64,000 nt of DNA, taken from Archegozetes longisetosus (lineage: Eukaryota; Arthropoda; Arachnida; Sarcoptiformes; Trhypochthoniidae). The translations under genes and the position numbers were made by a program. The notes below the pieces were generated by a model, which searched no databases, was not told where the DNA came from, and was given only the letters and a program-made list of their open reading frames with translations. The DNA lies in contig JAEMBT020000002.1 of the NCBI GenBank assembly GCA_018873245.2, positions 806,001-870,000 of the forward strand, read 5' to 3'. Shown here piece by piece: positions 1 to 12,105 of the stretch; position 1 is the first letter of the stretch; every line of letters starts with the position of its first letter.

Positions 1-47
1 TCTGTGTCGAGATCGCAGGAATCGATAAGACTATTTTACTATTTTTC
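1..47 (-). pseudogene. Left-edge fragment of a third ionotropic-receptor-like gene (exon 2 start)
   Basis: Read on the minus strand, the first 31 bases translate in one frame to IDSCDLDT, matching IDSYDVDTE and IDSYDIDTD at the start of exon 2 in the two downstream paralogues. The upstream bases keep the TTTAATGAAAA sequence that forms the intron/exon junction there, but here two in-frame stops follow it. The flank at 48-110 also resembles the intron after 3250. The rest of the gene lies outside the window, and no matching N-terminal exon was found at 300-1000. It is either a broken copy or one that uses a shifted acceptor. Confidence 0.5.
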
Positions 48-1753
48 ATTAAACTACTTAATAAAACGCTATCGTTTGCAATGACGAAGAAATAAACGTT
101 TCATAAAGATGATTAGTGAAAAAGAGTTTTCTTCATTTGTTCAATATGTTAACTTGTGAGTTTACTTTTTATTAATTTTTTATCTAATCAGTTATAGAAT
201 TAAGGCTACAGTTAATTTATTCATCTTTCGTGTTATAATTAGAGATCCCATTAAGCTGGTTTCATTTTTGTCTAAAACTAACGTATTTAATTGGTTTAAA
301 AATCTTTACTAAAAGGCAGGCTTAGTTTGGTTTTATGATTAAAAGCTAGTTTATAAAACATTATAATGCGCGTTGAAACTCAAATCATGATGCAACTTAA
401 CCCAATCCTCAACTGGTGATTTCTTACTTCTTATGAATATTACGAGCAAATCATTATAAAATTAATGTTTAGTTAATATTTATCACAGATTAGGAAATAA
501 TTTAACAAATAATTTAGCTCACTAAGCAATTTAATAATGATTCTTACAGACAAAGATAGCTCAGAATGAACGAATAGCTTATTCTCAAAAACCTTCTCGG
601 CAAATCTCAAAGTGGTTTTATGAATTTAGCTTTTTTAAATCAAATTTACCACTTAGAAAAATTGGTGTCTCTAATTAGTCAAAGAGAGTTAACCCGCTTA
701 ACTGGGATCTCTATTTATAAATAAATGATGAAGAAAGTTATTTGAAGATTAAAATTTTATTTTCAAATTTATATACAAATTGCAGTTTTCTTTATCAACT
801 TTTCCCAAAACATAGGTGAACCGCTTGTTATTAGTTTGATTTTTTTTTTAATGTAATTATAACTTTTGAAACAAATTATCAATGAACAAGAAGATTTAAG
901 GTGAAATAATCCGATTATCGAGGATTGGAAAGAAACTTTTTCTAAGAATAGTTCTTCTCTATCGCCCGTTGCATCTACTTTTGCTGACGAGTTGAGAGAC
1001 ATGTTGTGATTAGCGTTTCAAATATGCCGAAATGGCCGGTACAGCACCGAAATCCATTTCTCAGTTTCGGATGGATGAAAGCGTTATTCATTGACATTGA
1101 AATATCCCTGAATAGAGTTCACGATACCTTTGGGGAATTTTTTTTATAAAAATATGAATAAAAGAGTGAATATATATTAATATTATCTAACTCATATAAT
1201 AGTTTAAACTTTTAATACTATAGGTTTAACATAAGTTGTCAAAAGCTGTAACAGAATCACGAAAAACTTTAACGACAATTATGTAATGGCTTCGAAACTT
1301 TTGTAGTAAATACTGTAATAATCAATTAATTAGGGTCTCAAATAAAATACAATATCAACAAAAAACTAGTAATCTTTCGATAAAAGTGCACAAACCTCAG
1401 TTAGGTTCTATCGAAAATCTTTTGTCCCGAACAAAATTGAGGGATATGTCATAACGTAAAGGAATCACACACGAAAGATCTGGAAACGCTGCTCATAGGG
1501 TTCTGTCGGATGATTGATTTATTTTTATTTAAGTGTATTTATTGCCTTCATTTTTTAACGTTTTGCTTGAGTTCGACTGAGAATCACGACTCTTGGCAGC
1601 ATTTTCATGACTTCACGATAAAGAAAACTATTGAACGAACAAAAATTTATTTAAACTTAAAATTTAATGAATTCAAAATAAGTTGAATATTACAAAATCT
1701 CTCCGTTTCTTACTACTAGAGAATGAAAGTTCATTCACTATTCTCTTGAGAAG
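48..1753. other. AT-rich intergenic DNA, no gene seen
   Basis: No exon with paralogue support and no recognisable transposon ends were seen. The 77-codon minus-strand ORF at 769-1002 has no family signature. Confidence 0.5.
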
Positions 1754-3760
1754 TTATATTTTTTGATTGTTCAAAAGTAAAGTACTCCATAATAATAACA
1801 AATGAGCAAAAAAGTAGACAGTATGACAAAATTTTGACAATAGAATATCGAAAAACTTAATAGGTAACCAATAATTAATTCTAATGTTATTGATTAATTC
1901 TAGGTACGTTTCTTCACGCATGACATAGGCGAACCTTAGTGCGAAGGCGACCAAAAATGTTTCTCTCATTTTCCTCCAATATGTTGAAAGTCCAGTTTCC
2001 AGAGCAATAGTAGATCTGAAATTATTTTTTCAGTAAAGATTTTGTTTAAAATTTATAATCCTTATATTGTTCTTGAGTTTCAAGTGTGCTTTCAAATGAT
2101 TTTATATTGTTATAAAATTTTAATCAATTTTTTTAAACCTTATAATTCCCTTAGTCTTAAAATGAATCAGGGGTAGTGCTAGATTTTCAAAGGTGCGGGT
2201 CAAGTGGGATAATAAATTTAAGAACTATACACTTAAATTGAATGATAGAATTTAAAATCCCTTTTGACTTACTCTAGTTATACACTAAATTCACAGGAAT
2301 AATTTTTAAGTTATCTTGATTATGATTCCAGGTTATCATGCCTAATATTCATTTTCCTGAAATTTTTCTGAGGGTCCCCACTCAGACTTGTGTGACACCA
2401 CCCCTGATACATATATGACTTACAGATTTTTGGCCAGGATTTTATGCTCAAAATTAGGCCTAAAACAAAACGGTGTAATTGTTTTATAATAGTATCCAGA
2501 ACTAGCAATATGCTCGTCGAAAAATTGATTGAGAACTTCATGAATAACTTTCATATTCTCTTCGTTAGCAAAAATACTAGCCTGTTTTAATTTTTCGATC
2601 AAAGCCTCTGGTTCCAGTAACATCGAAGATTTAACCATTTGATCGTAAGTGGTTGCTCTATATTTCAATATATAAGCAAAAGCTGATGAATCACTATCTT
2701 TGCTATCTTCAGAAATTTGTTTGATTAAATCAATCTTAGTCCAATGAAAAATTTCTAAATTCCCAAATGATATTAAGTCTTCCAAAGTATTTATACGGAA
2801 TTCGTTTACTGAAACTAATTTTACTAAAAATTCATTTTTGAATATCTCGACTAAAGGACAGATAGAAACAATCCATGAAAGATACATCAAATTGAATGGT
2901 TTACGACTCGAGCCCGTATTCAAAAAGGCTGAAAGTAAACAAATAATGACTTAAAGAACTTATCAAATCTAAAAGATAGTTCTCTTCTCTCAAAAGTACT
3001 GTCCATCAAAGCATTGATTAGAGAACAAAATATAAATAACATCATAGTTATGAGCCATATGTTCAAACCGTAGACATTCAAAACATCCATTCTATCAGTT
3101 TTTCTTTCTCTTATAACTTGACCGGCAAATGATAGAGAATTTAATATGAATTTCGGTTCTAGGCATTTGAATCCATTAGTTTCTGTCGATTCAATAAAAT
3201 TAATATCTGTATCAATATCGTAAGAGTCGATCAAATCATTTTCATTAAACTACTCGCCGATATGTTTTTGTTCGACATGACAAAGAGATAAACGCTTAAT
3301 TAAAATGAATAATGTAATAGTATTTTGTCGACTGTTGTGTAGATTTTATTTTCAAGTTTACCTTTTGTTAACCTTTTGTCCAATTATTTGTAAAGTCGGG
3401 ACTGCAGTTGAACTATAAAATGAAATTTCTTCTGATATTTGCCGGTATTGTACCTTAAGTTTGATAAAAATCATAAATATGAAATTTTCCATTCTAGTAA
3501 TTGTACGAAATTAAGCATTGAACTTACATCGAGTTCATGAGTAGCGGTATATAACTCATTACCATACTTAGGAATAAAGCAATTTTCAATTTTCTCTTGA
3601 TTGCAACTGATTTTAGTCATATTAACTTTATTGACATATTTTTGCCAATAAGGATAAGTATGATCCAAATAAAAATCAATATCACTTGATAAATAATCGA
3701 AGAAATTAAAGTTTTTTTAACATGATTTAACATAGCACGAAATCTTAATGCTGTTAATTT
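1754..3760 (-). pseudogene. Ionotropic-receptor-like gene copy 1, with two frameshifts
   Basis: A divergent iGluR/IR-family channel protein, a presumed chemosensory membrane receptor. The minus-strand model is exon 1 about 3760-3528 (acceptor uncertain), exon 2 3249-2424 and exon 3 2015-1754, with phases matching copy 2. Exon 2 has TM1 (around NIWLITMMLFIFCSL), a pore-loop-like segment (FFKSLFVYFQPF), TM2, then ligand-binding lobe S2. Exon 3 has the IR-typical ETGLSTYWRK helix followed by the last TM. Exon 1 shares HTYPYWQKYVN with copy 2. Two single-base length changes break it, both in homopolymers: a 7-A run near 3712-3718 in exon 1 and a 5-A run near 2921-2925 after YFQPF, each fixed by comparison with copy 2. 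No amino-terminal exon or signal peptide was found, so the 5' end is incomplete. It is a pseudogene unless these are assembly errors. Confidence 0.7.
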
Positions 3761-5989
3761 GAATCTTATTCCATTTTCATTTTAGATAAAAATCTAAATT
3801 TCAAGAGTTTCAATAATTTTGAGCTCTTGATAGCTCATTACAATAATTGAGTTTAATTTTGAGTCACAATAAGGATAAATATTTCTTATAACACATGTTA
3901 TTTGTTAAGTCGTTTTATATTTACCATCACATATAACATTTTTTCATTAATCTCCTTAAATGTTTGATTCCCATAAAATCAAACAATTGTTTTGAAAATT
4001 TATATGCCTTTTAGAATAATGAAGTTTTTACACTGATTGTCAAGTATTATTTTTTTCATTAGAAATATTTTCATATTGCGTAAAGCTATCTCTATTGACT
4101 TTTCTGTCAAAGACTGCTAGGGCATAGAAGTCTAGTAATTATACAATTGTAACAATTGAACAATCAATTAGAACTAATGACAATCACTGGCAAATTTGGA
4201 AAAACTAAATATTTCAATTTTATTAAACTTCATTATGTTTTAAGCATGAGAGAAAAAAGTTTGAGAAATCATTCAAACACGTTGATATTAAACTTGATCC
4301 AGGATTTAAAAGCTGAAGATTACAAAAAAATAAGTTCATATTGTCAAAGAACTCATTCATTGACTTTTGTTTAGAAAGTTGCATTTTTACTCTTTTTATG
4401 GTTAAAAATCTCTTGAGTTATAACGAATGAGTAAAGAATCGGACTCACTATGGACACAATTTCTAACTACTTAATTAGCAACCAAAAACTGACTGACATT
4501 ATTAGCCTGTTCCAAATAGGGACGTCAACACTTCGTCAAGTGAAAGCTGGATAAAAAGTTTCAACGGGATCATCTTTGAAAATAATTTCCAATGAGTTTA
4601 AAACCAAAGAAGGCCAAAGAATAAAATTTAAAGATTACTATTTTAAGAATGGAGACTCCCGATTGAGAATTTTTTTAAAAGATGTCACGTTTAAAATTCA
4701 TAAAAATACCTAAACTAGAATTAGCAGAAAAAATGTTTTATACATAGAAGTTCCCTGAATAAAGTGTTAAATATCGAGATATTAGTAATGAAAATTTTCT
4801 AGTTTCTTACTCTCAATTGAGAGTTTTCTTGAGAGTTTCGACTCTCGAAATTCTTAAAGTTTATACTGAAAATCTCATTAAAATATAATTTAAATGATAA
4901 TATATATTAATAAAATACCTTTATTTCTTTACTTATCTATAGTGATATACAATCGTAGGATTTATTCGGGAAACAGTAAACCACCTTTTGTAAAATCCAG
5001 TCTTAGAAGAAGTAATCAAAATGCATTTCTCAATTCATAATCAACTTTTTCTTGAAACATTGATCATGTTTCTATAAAATAAAAATAAAAAATAATTTGA
5101 AGCGTCAACAAGGGTTACTATAGTTTAAAAGTGAACTTTGGATACTTTCGAAAAGTTAGGACTTTACGAAAGGTGGCTTATTATGTCTCAAAAATGAGAT
5201 TTATGATTGTACCTTTTAGACCATAATATATATTTCATTAAAATTTTCAATTTTTAAGCGTTTTACCTACGGGTTACAAAAAATTTCAAGACTCTCGTAA
5301 CGACCGCTAACAAAATTTTAACCTACAGCTTCACACTCGCGCTAAAAGCTGAAGTCATTGCCCCAAACTAGGAGGGCTAGGATCCCTAGTTTCAATTAAA
5401 TATCCTGCCTGAATTCGCAGGAAATTTTTTCCTCATTTTCTGTCAATAAATTGGAAGTCCAGTATGATCCAGATAGAACTCAATATATGATATGAGCTAA
5501 AAGAAGCTAGAGCTTCTTTCAACAGTATTTTTTGGTTTGAAGTCGCAATGCTTATAATTTAAACGCAATATTTCTTAATCTACATGAAATTTTCAATATC
5601 ACAGTACTTCAATATTTTAAGATTGAATAGCTCATTACAATAATTAAATTTATCTTGGAAATTGTCATAGGGGCTTTTTATGTCTTACACAATGTTCGAT
5701 TGTCATTAGACGCTTGTTTCTCATGAAATCAAGTAAATATTTAACAAATTCATATCTTTTATGAAAACTAAGTTTATTAGTTTTAGTTTTACTATCATTA
5801 GAATTTTCTCTTTATTTACTCTTAAATCTTAAAAACTATATTCGGTTGAGTAAAAATTTATGGGTTTTATACTTATAACAGTTGAGACGCCGAATAGACT
5901 GAATAACAAGCACCACTTAATTTTTCTCGAAATTTTCATATTAAAAATTTTTTTAAATTGAAAAGTTCTTCATTAATTTTTATCAGAAT
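3761..5989. other. Intergenic region with remnants of the receptor tandem duplication
   Basis: No intact gene. The segment near 3780-3860 (around tagctcattacaataatt) recurs near 5600-5680, so the 5' flanks of copy 1 and another copy are duplicated. At about 5410-5475 a degenerate piece resembles the start of exon 3 (around caataaattggaagtccagt, compare 6212-6230), a likely fossil exon on the minus strand. The 72-codon plus-strand ORF at 4156-4374 has no support. Confidence 0.45.
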
Positions 5990-8096
5990 TTAAATCAGGT
6001 AACCAAAATTAAGTACTTCTAGGATTGCTACAAACGAACAAAACAACAGAGTGTACGAAAACCATATCAAAATAGACTGAACTTCAAATATTTCGATAGG
6101 TGACCAATAATTAATTCTGATATTATTGATTAATTCTAAGTAAGTATCTTCCCTAAATTCGTAAAAGTAATTAAGTGCCAATGCAACCAAAAAACTTTCT
6201 CTCGTTTTACGCCAATAAATTGAAAGCCCAGTTTCCCAAGCAGTCGTGGATCTGAAAAATATATTCTTAAATAGAAATTTTTAAAAATTCAAAATTAATG
6301 ATTGTCAATAAGTAGAATTATTTGATACATTAGCACTTATTCTCGCTAAATCATAGATTGTTACTTAATTTCATTGTTACTTTTGCAAAACGTTCTCCAA
6401 GGTTTAACCACTCCTGCTCTATATATTGCATATACTGCATATTAAGTCATTTTCTTATTAAGCTCTTTTCTTATTTAAAATAGAATAGTTTAAAAGGAGA
6501 ATTGATTCTTTAACGTACGTACAATATTCAGTCTTGATATGCAACTTACGATGGTAAGTTTGGTGTGATTCTGCAACTATACGATCAATAGAGATCTTGT
6601 AGAGTCAATTATTTAGTTGGAATGCACGCTACTGCATATATAATTTCTAACTAACTTGAAATTTTTATATCGTTTCATAACTTTCATTTTGTTCAGAAAA
6701 GATAAGATACAATTCAAAATTTTTGCATTCTTTAAAACTTATTAATCAAGACTTACAAGTTCCGCGCAAGAATCTTATGCTCGAAATTCGGTCTAAAACA
6801 CAAGGGCGTAATTAATTTAGCCAAATATACAGAGCTGGCTCTATGCTCATCAAAGAATCGATTCATAACATCATAAATAACTCCAATATTCTGTTCAGTA
6901 GCAAATACAGTGATATAATTCAAACTTTGGACAAGTAGTCCTGGATCTAAATGAGCTGAAAGTTCGAACATTTCATCAAAACTTTTTGCTCTATCTTTCA
7001 GGACATGAAGAAAATTTGACAATTCGTTATCGCTATCTCCTGATACATTCCTGAGTAAGTTGAGTGTTGACCAATGAAAGAACGCTATATTTCCTGATGA
7101 TATCAATTCACTCAAAGTATTTATTCGAAAATCCTGCACTGAAACCAATTTTGCTAACAAGTAATTTTTGAATATCTCGACTAAAGGATATACTGAAATG
7201 ATCCATAAAATATATACCCAATAAGAAGAGTTACGACCTGTTCCTCTATTCAGAAAAGGCTGAAAATAAATCAATAATGATTTATAAAACATTTCAAAAC
7301 TAAATGGAAACATTTTCCGATTGAGAGAAAATTCTTTTTTCAAAGTATTAACGAGAGAACATGATATGAATAGAATGAGAATTATTAGCCAAGTACTGAG
7401 GTCATATGTTGTCAAGATATTCATTCCATCTTTTTTTGTTTGTCTTATAACTCGACTTACAAACGATAGAAAATTGATCGCATATCGTGGTTCAAGACAT
7501 TCGTATCCATCTGTTTCTGTTGCTTTGACATAGTCTATTTCTGTGTCGACATCATAAGAGTCGATCAAATCGTTTTTCATTAAACTGCCATAACTGTTGT
7601 TCTCACTTGATATAACAATAAGATGAATGCTATGTGGGAAAATATTTGTTTCAATAACTAAGTTAAAAAACCTTTTTCGTTTACCTCTTATTAGCTTTAA
7701 TTGCTATTTGTTGTAATAATGGGACAGCAGTTGAACTGTAGTACGATACGTCTTCAGATATAGCTCTATATGATATCTAAAAATTCATTGACATGAGAAG
7801 TCTAATGACATATATATGTTCCAGTTCTTTAATTGACTCACATCTTTTTCATTGGTAACCGTATATAATTTATCATTAGATTTTTGAATAAAACTTTGAT
7901 CAACTTCATTAGGATAGCAATCAACTTTAGTCATACTAATATTGTTAACATATTTTTGCCAATAAGGGTAAGTATTGTATATGTAGAAATCTATATTAGA
8001 TGACAAAAAATCCAACGGATTGAAGCTTTTGAACATATTTTCAATCGAGTAAATTTTTCGATATTCTAAGCACAAGTTTTGAATAAGTTTGTCCTG
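5990..8096 (-). CDS. Ionotropic-receptor-like gene copy 2
   Basis: Paralogue of copy 1, in the same orientation. Minus-strand exons are about 8096-7842 (N-terminal side, ends KD before gtgagt), 7584-6757 (TM1 near WLIILILFISCSLVN, pore loop FYKSLLIYFQPFL, TM2, S2 lobe ending ITPLCFRPNFEHKILARN) and 6251-5990 (ETGLSIYWRK helix and the last TM). Donor/acceptor phases 6757/6251 agree exactly with copy 1. The exon 1/2 junction is off by one: a 5-A run at the exon 2 start has one A too many compared with copy 1, so copy 2 has either a frameshift there or a different start (an ATG opens exon 2 in frame). No upstream exon with a signal peptide was found. The family assignment rests on topology and the ETGL-YW motif. 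The pore and ligand residues are too divergent to predict ion or ligand. Confidence 0.72.
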
Positions 8097-8403
8097 CTAC
8101 CAAGTCTCATATACCGAAATGTAAGTCATAAAGAACTTTATTATAGCTTATTATAACAGACTACTCGTATTTTGTACATCAGAACCGAGATTAATATTTT
8201 CTGACATATATACTGAATTTATTTGTTATTCAGGCGTTTATCGTCTCTTTCTAATCACTAAGGTTATTATTAACTTGTTGCATAGAGAAACTGACATTAA
8301 TAGTAAAGATAACTATGTTTAAATAATTAGGTTTTTATTATATTTTGAAAGTCTATAATTAGTTTGATCGATTTTCTTAATATGGTAGCCCAAATCCTTC
8401 ACC

Positions 8404-9192
8404 ACTTTTCATTTTTCAAATTCTTTTGTAGACTAATAGCATATTATTCGAATATCTTGAATCGTGGCATTTAAAGAGGTTGCTGAGCGACACTTAGGGC
8501 TGACTTATAACCAAACGTTGAGAAAATATTTGATTAAAATAATGTCAACTGAAAACAATCTCTTTTTTATACTGAAGGAATATGACTATTAGAATCAACA
8601 ATTAGTATAATAGTTTGCAAAACCTCGGCAAAACACTCGTTATCATATAGTTAATTGATTTTTAAAGAGTGATGTTTAAAATTTCAAAGTCAGTAACTCT
8701 TGGAGCACTCATCTGATATTCTTAAGACTTATATTTCTGAAAACTGTGTGCAAAAAGGCCTTTGAAATGATGTGCATATTAACGATGATCATCGGTGTAT
8801 CTATTGGAACAGATGATGATATGCACACCATTTCAAAGGTTTTTTGCACACAGTTTCCAGAAATATAAGTCTTAAGAATATCAATGAATGCTCCAAGAGT
8901 TACTGACTTTGAAATTTTGAACATCACTCTTTAAGAATCAATTAACTATATGATAACGAGTGTTTTGCCGAGGTTTTGCAAACGATTGTACTAATTGTTG
9001 ATTCTAATAGTCCTATTCCTTCAGTAGAAAAAAGAGATTTTTTCAGTTGACATTATTTTAATCAAATATTTTCTCAATGTTTGGTTATAAGTCTGCCCTA
9101 AGTGTCGCTCAGCAACCTCTTTAAATGCCACGATTCAAGATATTCGAATAATATGCTATTAGTCTACAAAAGAATTTGAAAAATAAAAGGTG
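8404..9192. mobile_element. Near-perfect ~790-bp fold-back (palindromic) element
   Basis: The left arm (8404 to about 8780) and right arm (about 8820 to 9192) are reverse complements over roughly 380 bp with only scattered mismatches, separated by a loop of about 40 bases. Matched landmarks are ttcaaattcttttgtagac at 8415 against gtctacaaaagaatttgaa near 9163-9181, and gtgctttgaaatg-type inner arms around gtgtgcaaaaaggcctttg / caaaggttttttgcacac. There is no coding capacity. Outer ends fade near cttcaccacttttc / tgaaatatgg, and no clear target duplication was fixed. It is most likely a fold-back DNA transposon or MITE. Confidence 0.85.
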
Positions 9193-9821
9193 AAATATGG
9201 TATCTCATCTTCACATAAAATGCAATGAGGAATCGAAAGAATTCACTCTTACAAAGCCACGCCCACTCGTTTCAGAAATATAAGCAATTATTAAAAGTGA
9301 ACGTGAGCTAAGCATAACTCTCATATTTATGTTCAACGATATATATCATGCCACTGTGGCCCCTCGCATATTGCCCGGAATCATTGCAATAATTTAACTA
9401 ATTTTTAAGGAAAATTGGTAGGTTTGGAAAATTAAAAAATTTTGACATGTAGGTGGAGGTGGTATATGTATACGCCCTTACGTAGTATTCAATTCTGAGT
9501 CGATTAAGCCCCCATAAGCTTCTCCCCCCCTTTGTAAGTTACGCGAAAGTTTTTTTGGAAAGGGTACGGCCATAAACTTAGCCGGTAGAGCTCAACCACA
9601 TATATAGTATCTCTGTAACCCGCTCAATTCGGCCCTGCACTATTAATATAATATAACCAGATATTATAATCTGAAAAATTCGGTATTTTTTTCAAAAACT
9701 CGAAAGTGTCCCGAGATATTGTATATTTTGAAATATTTTTAATAAACCTTTAAAATGATATATCACTCATTCTGATCCCGAGGATACATCACGCGAGGTT
9801 CTTGTCAGTAAGAAACATCTT
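9193..9821. other. AT-rich intergenic DNA
   Basis: Spacer between two palindromic elements. No exon, transposon end or RNA gene was recognised. Confidence 0.4.
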
Positions 9822-9829
9822 ATAAAGAC

Positions 9830-10170
9830 ACAACTAAAAATTGTGACAATTTTTAACTTTCAATAACTCTAAAAGTTATAAACTTATGTTAATAAATGAG
9901 ATATCACTGAGATATACAGAAAATAGTCTTCAATTTAGCATACAATTTACTCTAAAGTCAGCATCTCTTCGGACGTTTATCTTCACTTTAAACAACGGAT
10001 CGTTTAAAGTCTCTGGGCTGATTTCAGATAACTTTTTCCTTATCCTCCACTTCAAATGTACGATATTCTTAGCGTCCCAGTTATTCTCATGTACTCTAAA
10101 CTTCAACATACCCCAAAGATTTTTTATTGGTCGAAGCTGTGAAATATTTGGTGAATTGTTTCCCGTTTAA
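9830..10170 (-). pseudogene. Tc1-like transposase C-terminal fragment (left arm)
   Basis: On the minus strand, from about 10170 down, the frame reads SPNISQLRPIKNLWGMLK, then VHENNWDAKNIVHLKWRIRK and KINVRRDADF. The signature N-P-P-N-x-P-Q-x-R-P-I-E-x-x-W-G-x-L-K with a following W-x-A-K is the C-terminal DDE region of IS630-Tc1-mariner transposases. The upstream catalytic part is missing. A plus-strand ORF over the same bases is only its antisense shadow. Confidence 0.75.
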
Positions 10171-10287
10171 TGTAATTTATATAAAAAAGCTATTAAGTTT
10201 CGATTGTTTCTGTAATGAGCCGAAGCACCATAACGGATGAGCCAAGACGCATTTTGAAAAATGTTTAACTAAGAGAATGATCCTTAT

Positions 10288-10518
10288 TTGCAAAAATATC
10301 ATAACAACTCATCTTATGTCTACTGGCCTGACGGCGCTACGACTTATAACAGAAAAATAACTGAAACTTTCGAGCGCATTAATATCAATTACATTAGATG
10401 TGAAAACAATCCACCAAATGTTCCACAACTTCGACCAATAGAAAAGCTTTGGGGTATATTGAAGTCTAGAGCACATGAAAATAACTGGGAGGCCAAGAAT
10501 ATCGTACATTTGAAGTGA
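10288..10518 (+). pseudogene. Tc1-like transposase C-terminal fragment (right arm)
   Basis: The plus-strand frame contains YVYWPDGATTYN, whose D is the second catalytic Asp position of the DDE fold, then NNPPNVPQLRPIEKLWGILK and ENNWEAKNIVHLK. It continues after a frameshift toward the terminal repeat. It extends further toward the catalytic core than the mirror-image fragment at 10170-9830. The N-terminal DNA-binding region and first catalytic Asp are absent, so it cannot encode an active enzyme. Confidence 0.8.
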
Positions 10519-10918
10519 AAGATATAGAAAAAGTTATCCGAATCCAGTCTTTAAGAGACCTGGTGTTTAAAGTGAAGATAAACGTCCAAAGAGATGCTAA
10601 CTTCGGAGTATTGAAGATTATTTTCTATATCCTTTAGTGATATCTCGTTCATTAAAATGAGTTTATAACTTTTAGGGTTATTGAAAGTTAAAAATTGTCA
10701 TAATTTTTAGTTATATATCTTTATTTCAAAAAATTAAACCCCAATAAAAGCAGTAAAAATATATTAATTTTATTCAAGTTTAAAATTAATGCTTTAAAGA
10801 TTAATAATGATACTATAAGAGTAAAAATGATCGAAATCTAATGCTTTATGGACAATAAAAAATTGTGACACTTATAATTAAATAAATCTTTGCATTTTAG
10901 AAAAAAAACAACTTTTTC

Positions 10919-12105
10919 TTAGGCTTCAGGTAAGCTCGAAATCACTTCAATCGCTGGTATGAAGAATGATTTATATCTCTGAACATTTTTACTTTGAGGC
11001 AACTTTTGGATCTTATTACACTTATCAGAGTCATCGGCGAATTCTCCGCACAATATATTAAGACTATTACCTGCCACAGAGTCAATAAAACGATCAATAG
11101 TTTCCAAATGAGCATCCGAGCAGTCGTTCACTTTTTTGCCGCCGTCAAAATAACATCCTTTGTGAATCTGATATTCACTATAATAAAAATTTAACAATTA
11201 AAGAAAACTCTATCACAGCCAACTCCATTATAATGAAGTTTTAACACAAAAAATTGATTTGAAACCTCCAGAGAATACCCTTTCTTCTAATAGTTTGTAA
11301 AATATCAATAAAATGAAAGTCATTAAAATGCATCTATCATTAATGCATATCAGAAGCGAAATAATTTTCAGAATCTCATGCAAAGAGATTAATTTGAAAT
11401 ACTTAGCAAAAATTTCTGCATAAGTTCACTTGACAACTATGAGGTTTTACCATATCGAAAGTTTAATTTTTAAACTTCTAATGCAGAAATTTTGAGTTTT
11501 ATATTAATCTGAATTAAAATTTAGTAAAGTATAATTATAAACGAAAAACTCTCACCAACAAAGATGTGGAATCTTTTGTTTATCATCAACTAATTTAATT
11601 CTCTGCAAACGGTTAACAGTTTCGTTGACACATTTCGTGAACACCGCTTTGGCGCTATTCACACATTTGGCTGCGCTCAACATCTCTCGTCTCCGTTTAC
11701 TATCCTTTTTACATAGCTGATTCAATTGACTTTTAATTGTAAACAAATAGACCGAAAATAACTGTTTTGATAAAGTTTTCGTACATTTCTTGATATAGTT
11801 CTCAACGGACTTTACTAGAGTTGAGGTTTCACTGGAAAAAAAAGTTTTCAGAAACTAATAAAATAAGTTTAGCCTTTGAATACGAAAATAATCTGTTAAA
11901 TCACAAAAATATTTAACTTACGCACAAAAGCCGGAATTTCGGACTGACTTTCGGGAAATTTGCGGCCCGAATCCCCAAAAGTAATAACTTTAGCTAATAA
12001 ACTATCGATTTGTTTATCAGTATTTTTGTTGCAATTTATCTTTTGACCAAAAACTGCTGCAAAACATAATATCTTAACACATAATAAACTCAAGCAAAAT
12101 TTCAT
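10919..12105 (-). CDS. Secreted cysteine-rich protein, family member S1
   Basis: Unrecognised secreted family with three full members in this window. Exons on the minus strand are 12105-11922, 11831-11556 and 11177-10919, coding for about 239 residues. A hydrophobic signal peptide (MKFCLSLLCVKILCFAAVFG) precedes the conserved block C-N-K-N-x-D-K-x-I-D-x-L, F-G-x-S-G-R-K-F-P-E. Exon 2 has LNQLCKKDSK, LSAAKCVNSA and DDKQKIPHLCC. Exon 3 has KGCYFDGGKK, DSDKC and the C-terminal SFFIPAIEVISSL. Exon 2 is 276 nt, the same as in S2 and S3. Exon 1 is one base short for its junction (a 4-T run where paralogue phase needs five, near 11926), so it carries a frameshift or sequence error just before its donor. 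Exon 3 here equals exons 3 and 4 of S2/S3, so one intron has been lost or gained. Function unknown. It might be a hemolymph or salivary protein. Confidence 0.78.

Larger units (their letters stand above)
9822..10728. mobile_element. Inverted dimer of Tc1/mariner-superfamily 3' ends
   Basis: The outer arms are inverted repeats: aactaaaaattgtgacaat at about 9832 matches attgtcataatttttagtt at about 10694-10712. The match runs inward past the terminal repeats into transposase coding sequence on both sides, so the element consists of two 3' halves facing opposite ways. The middle (about 10180-10400) is not symmetrical over its full length. Flanks are AT-rich and consistent with TA insertion, but an exact duplication was not fixed. 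Confidence 0.75.

Noticed and set aside
4156..4374. Plus-strand 72-codon ORF
   Set aside because: No family motif, no signal peptide, and it lies in a rearranged intergenic region.
9886..10170. 94-codon plus-strand ORF
   Set aside because: Antisense of the transposase C-terminal fragment, whose motif is clear on the minus strand.
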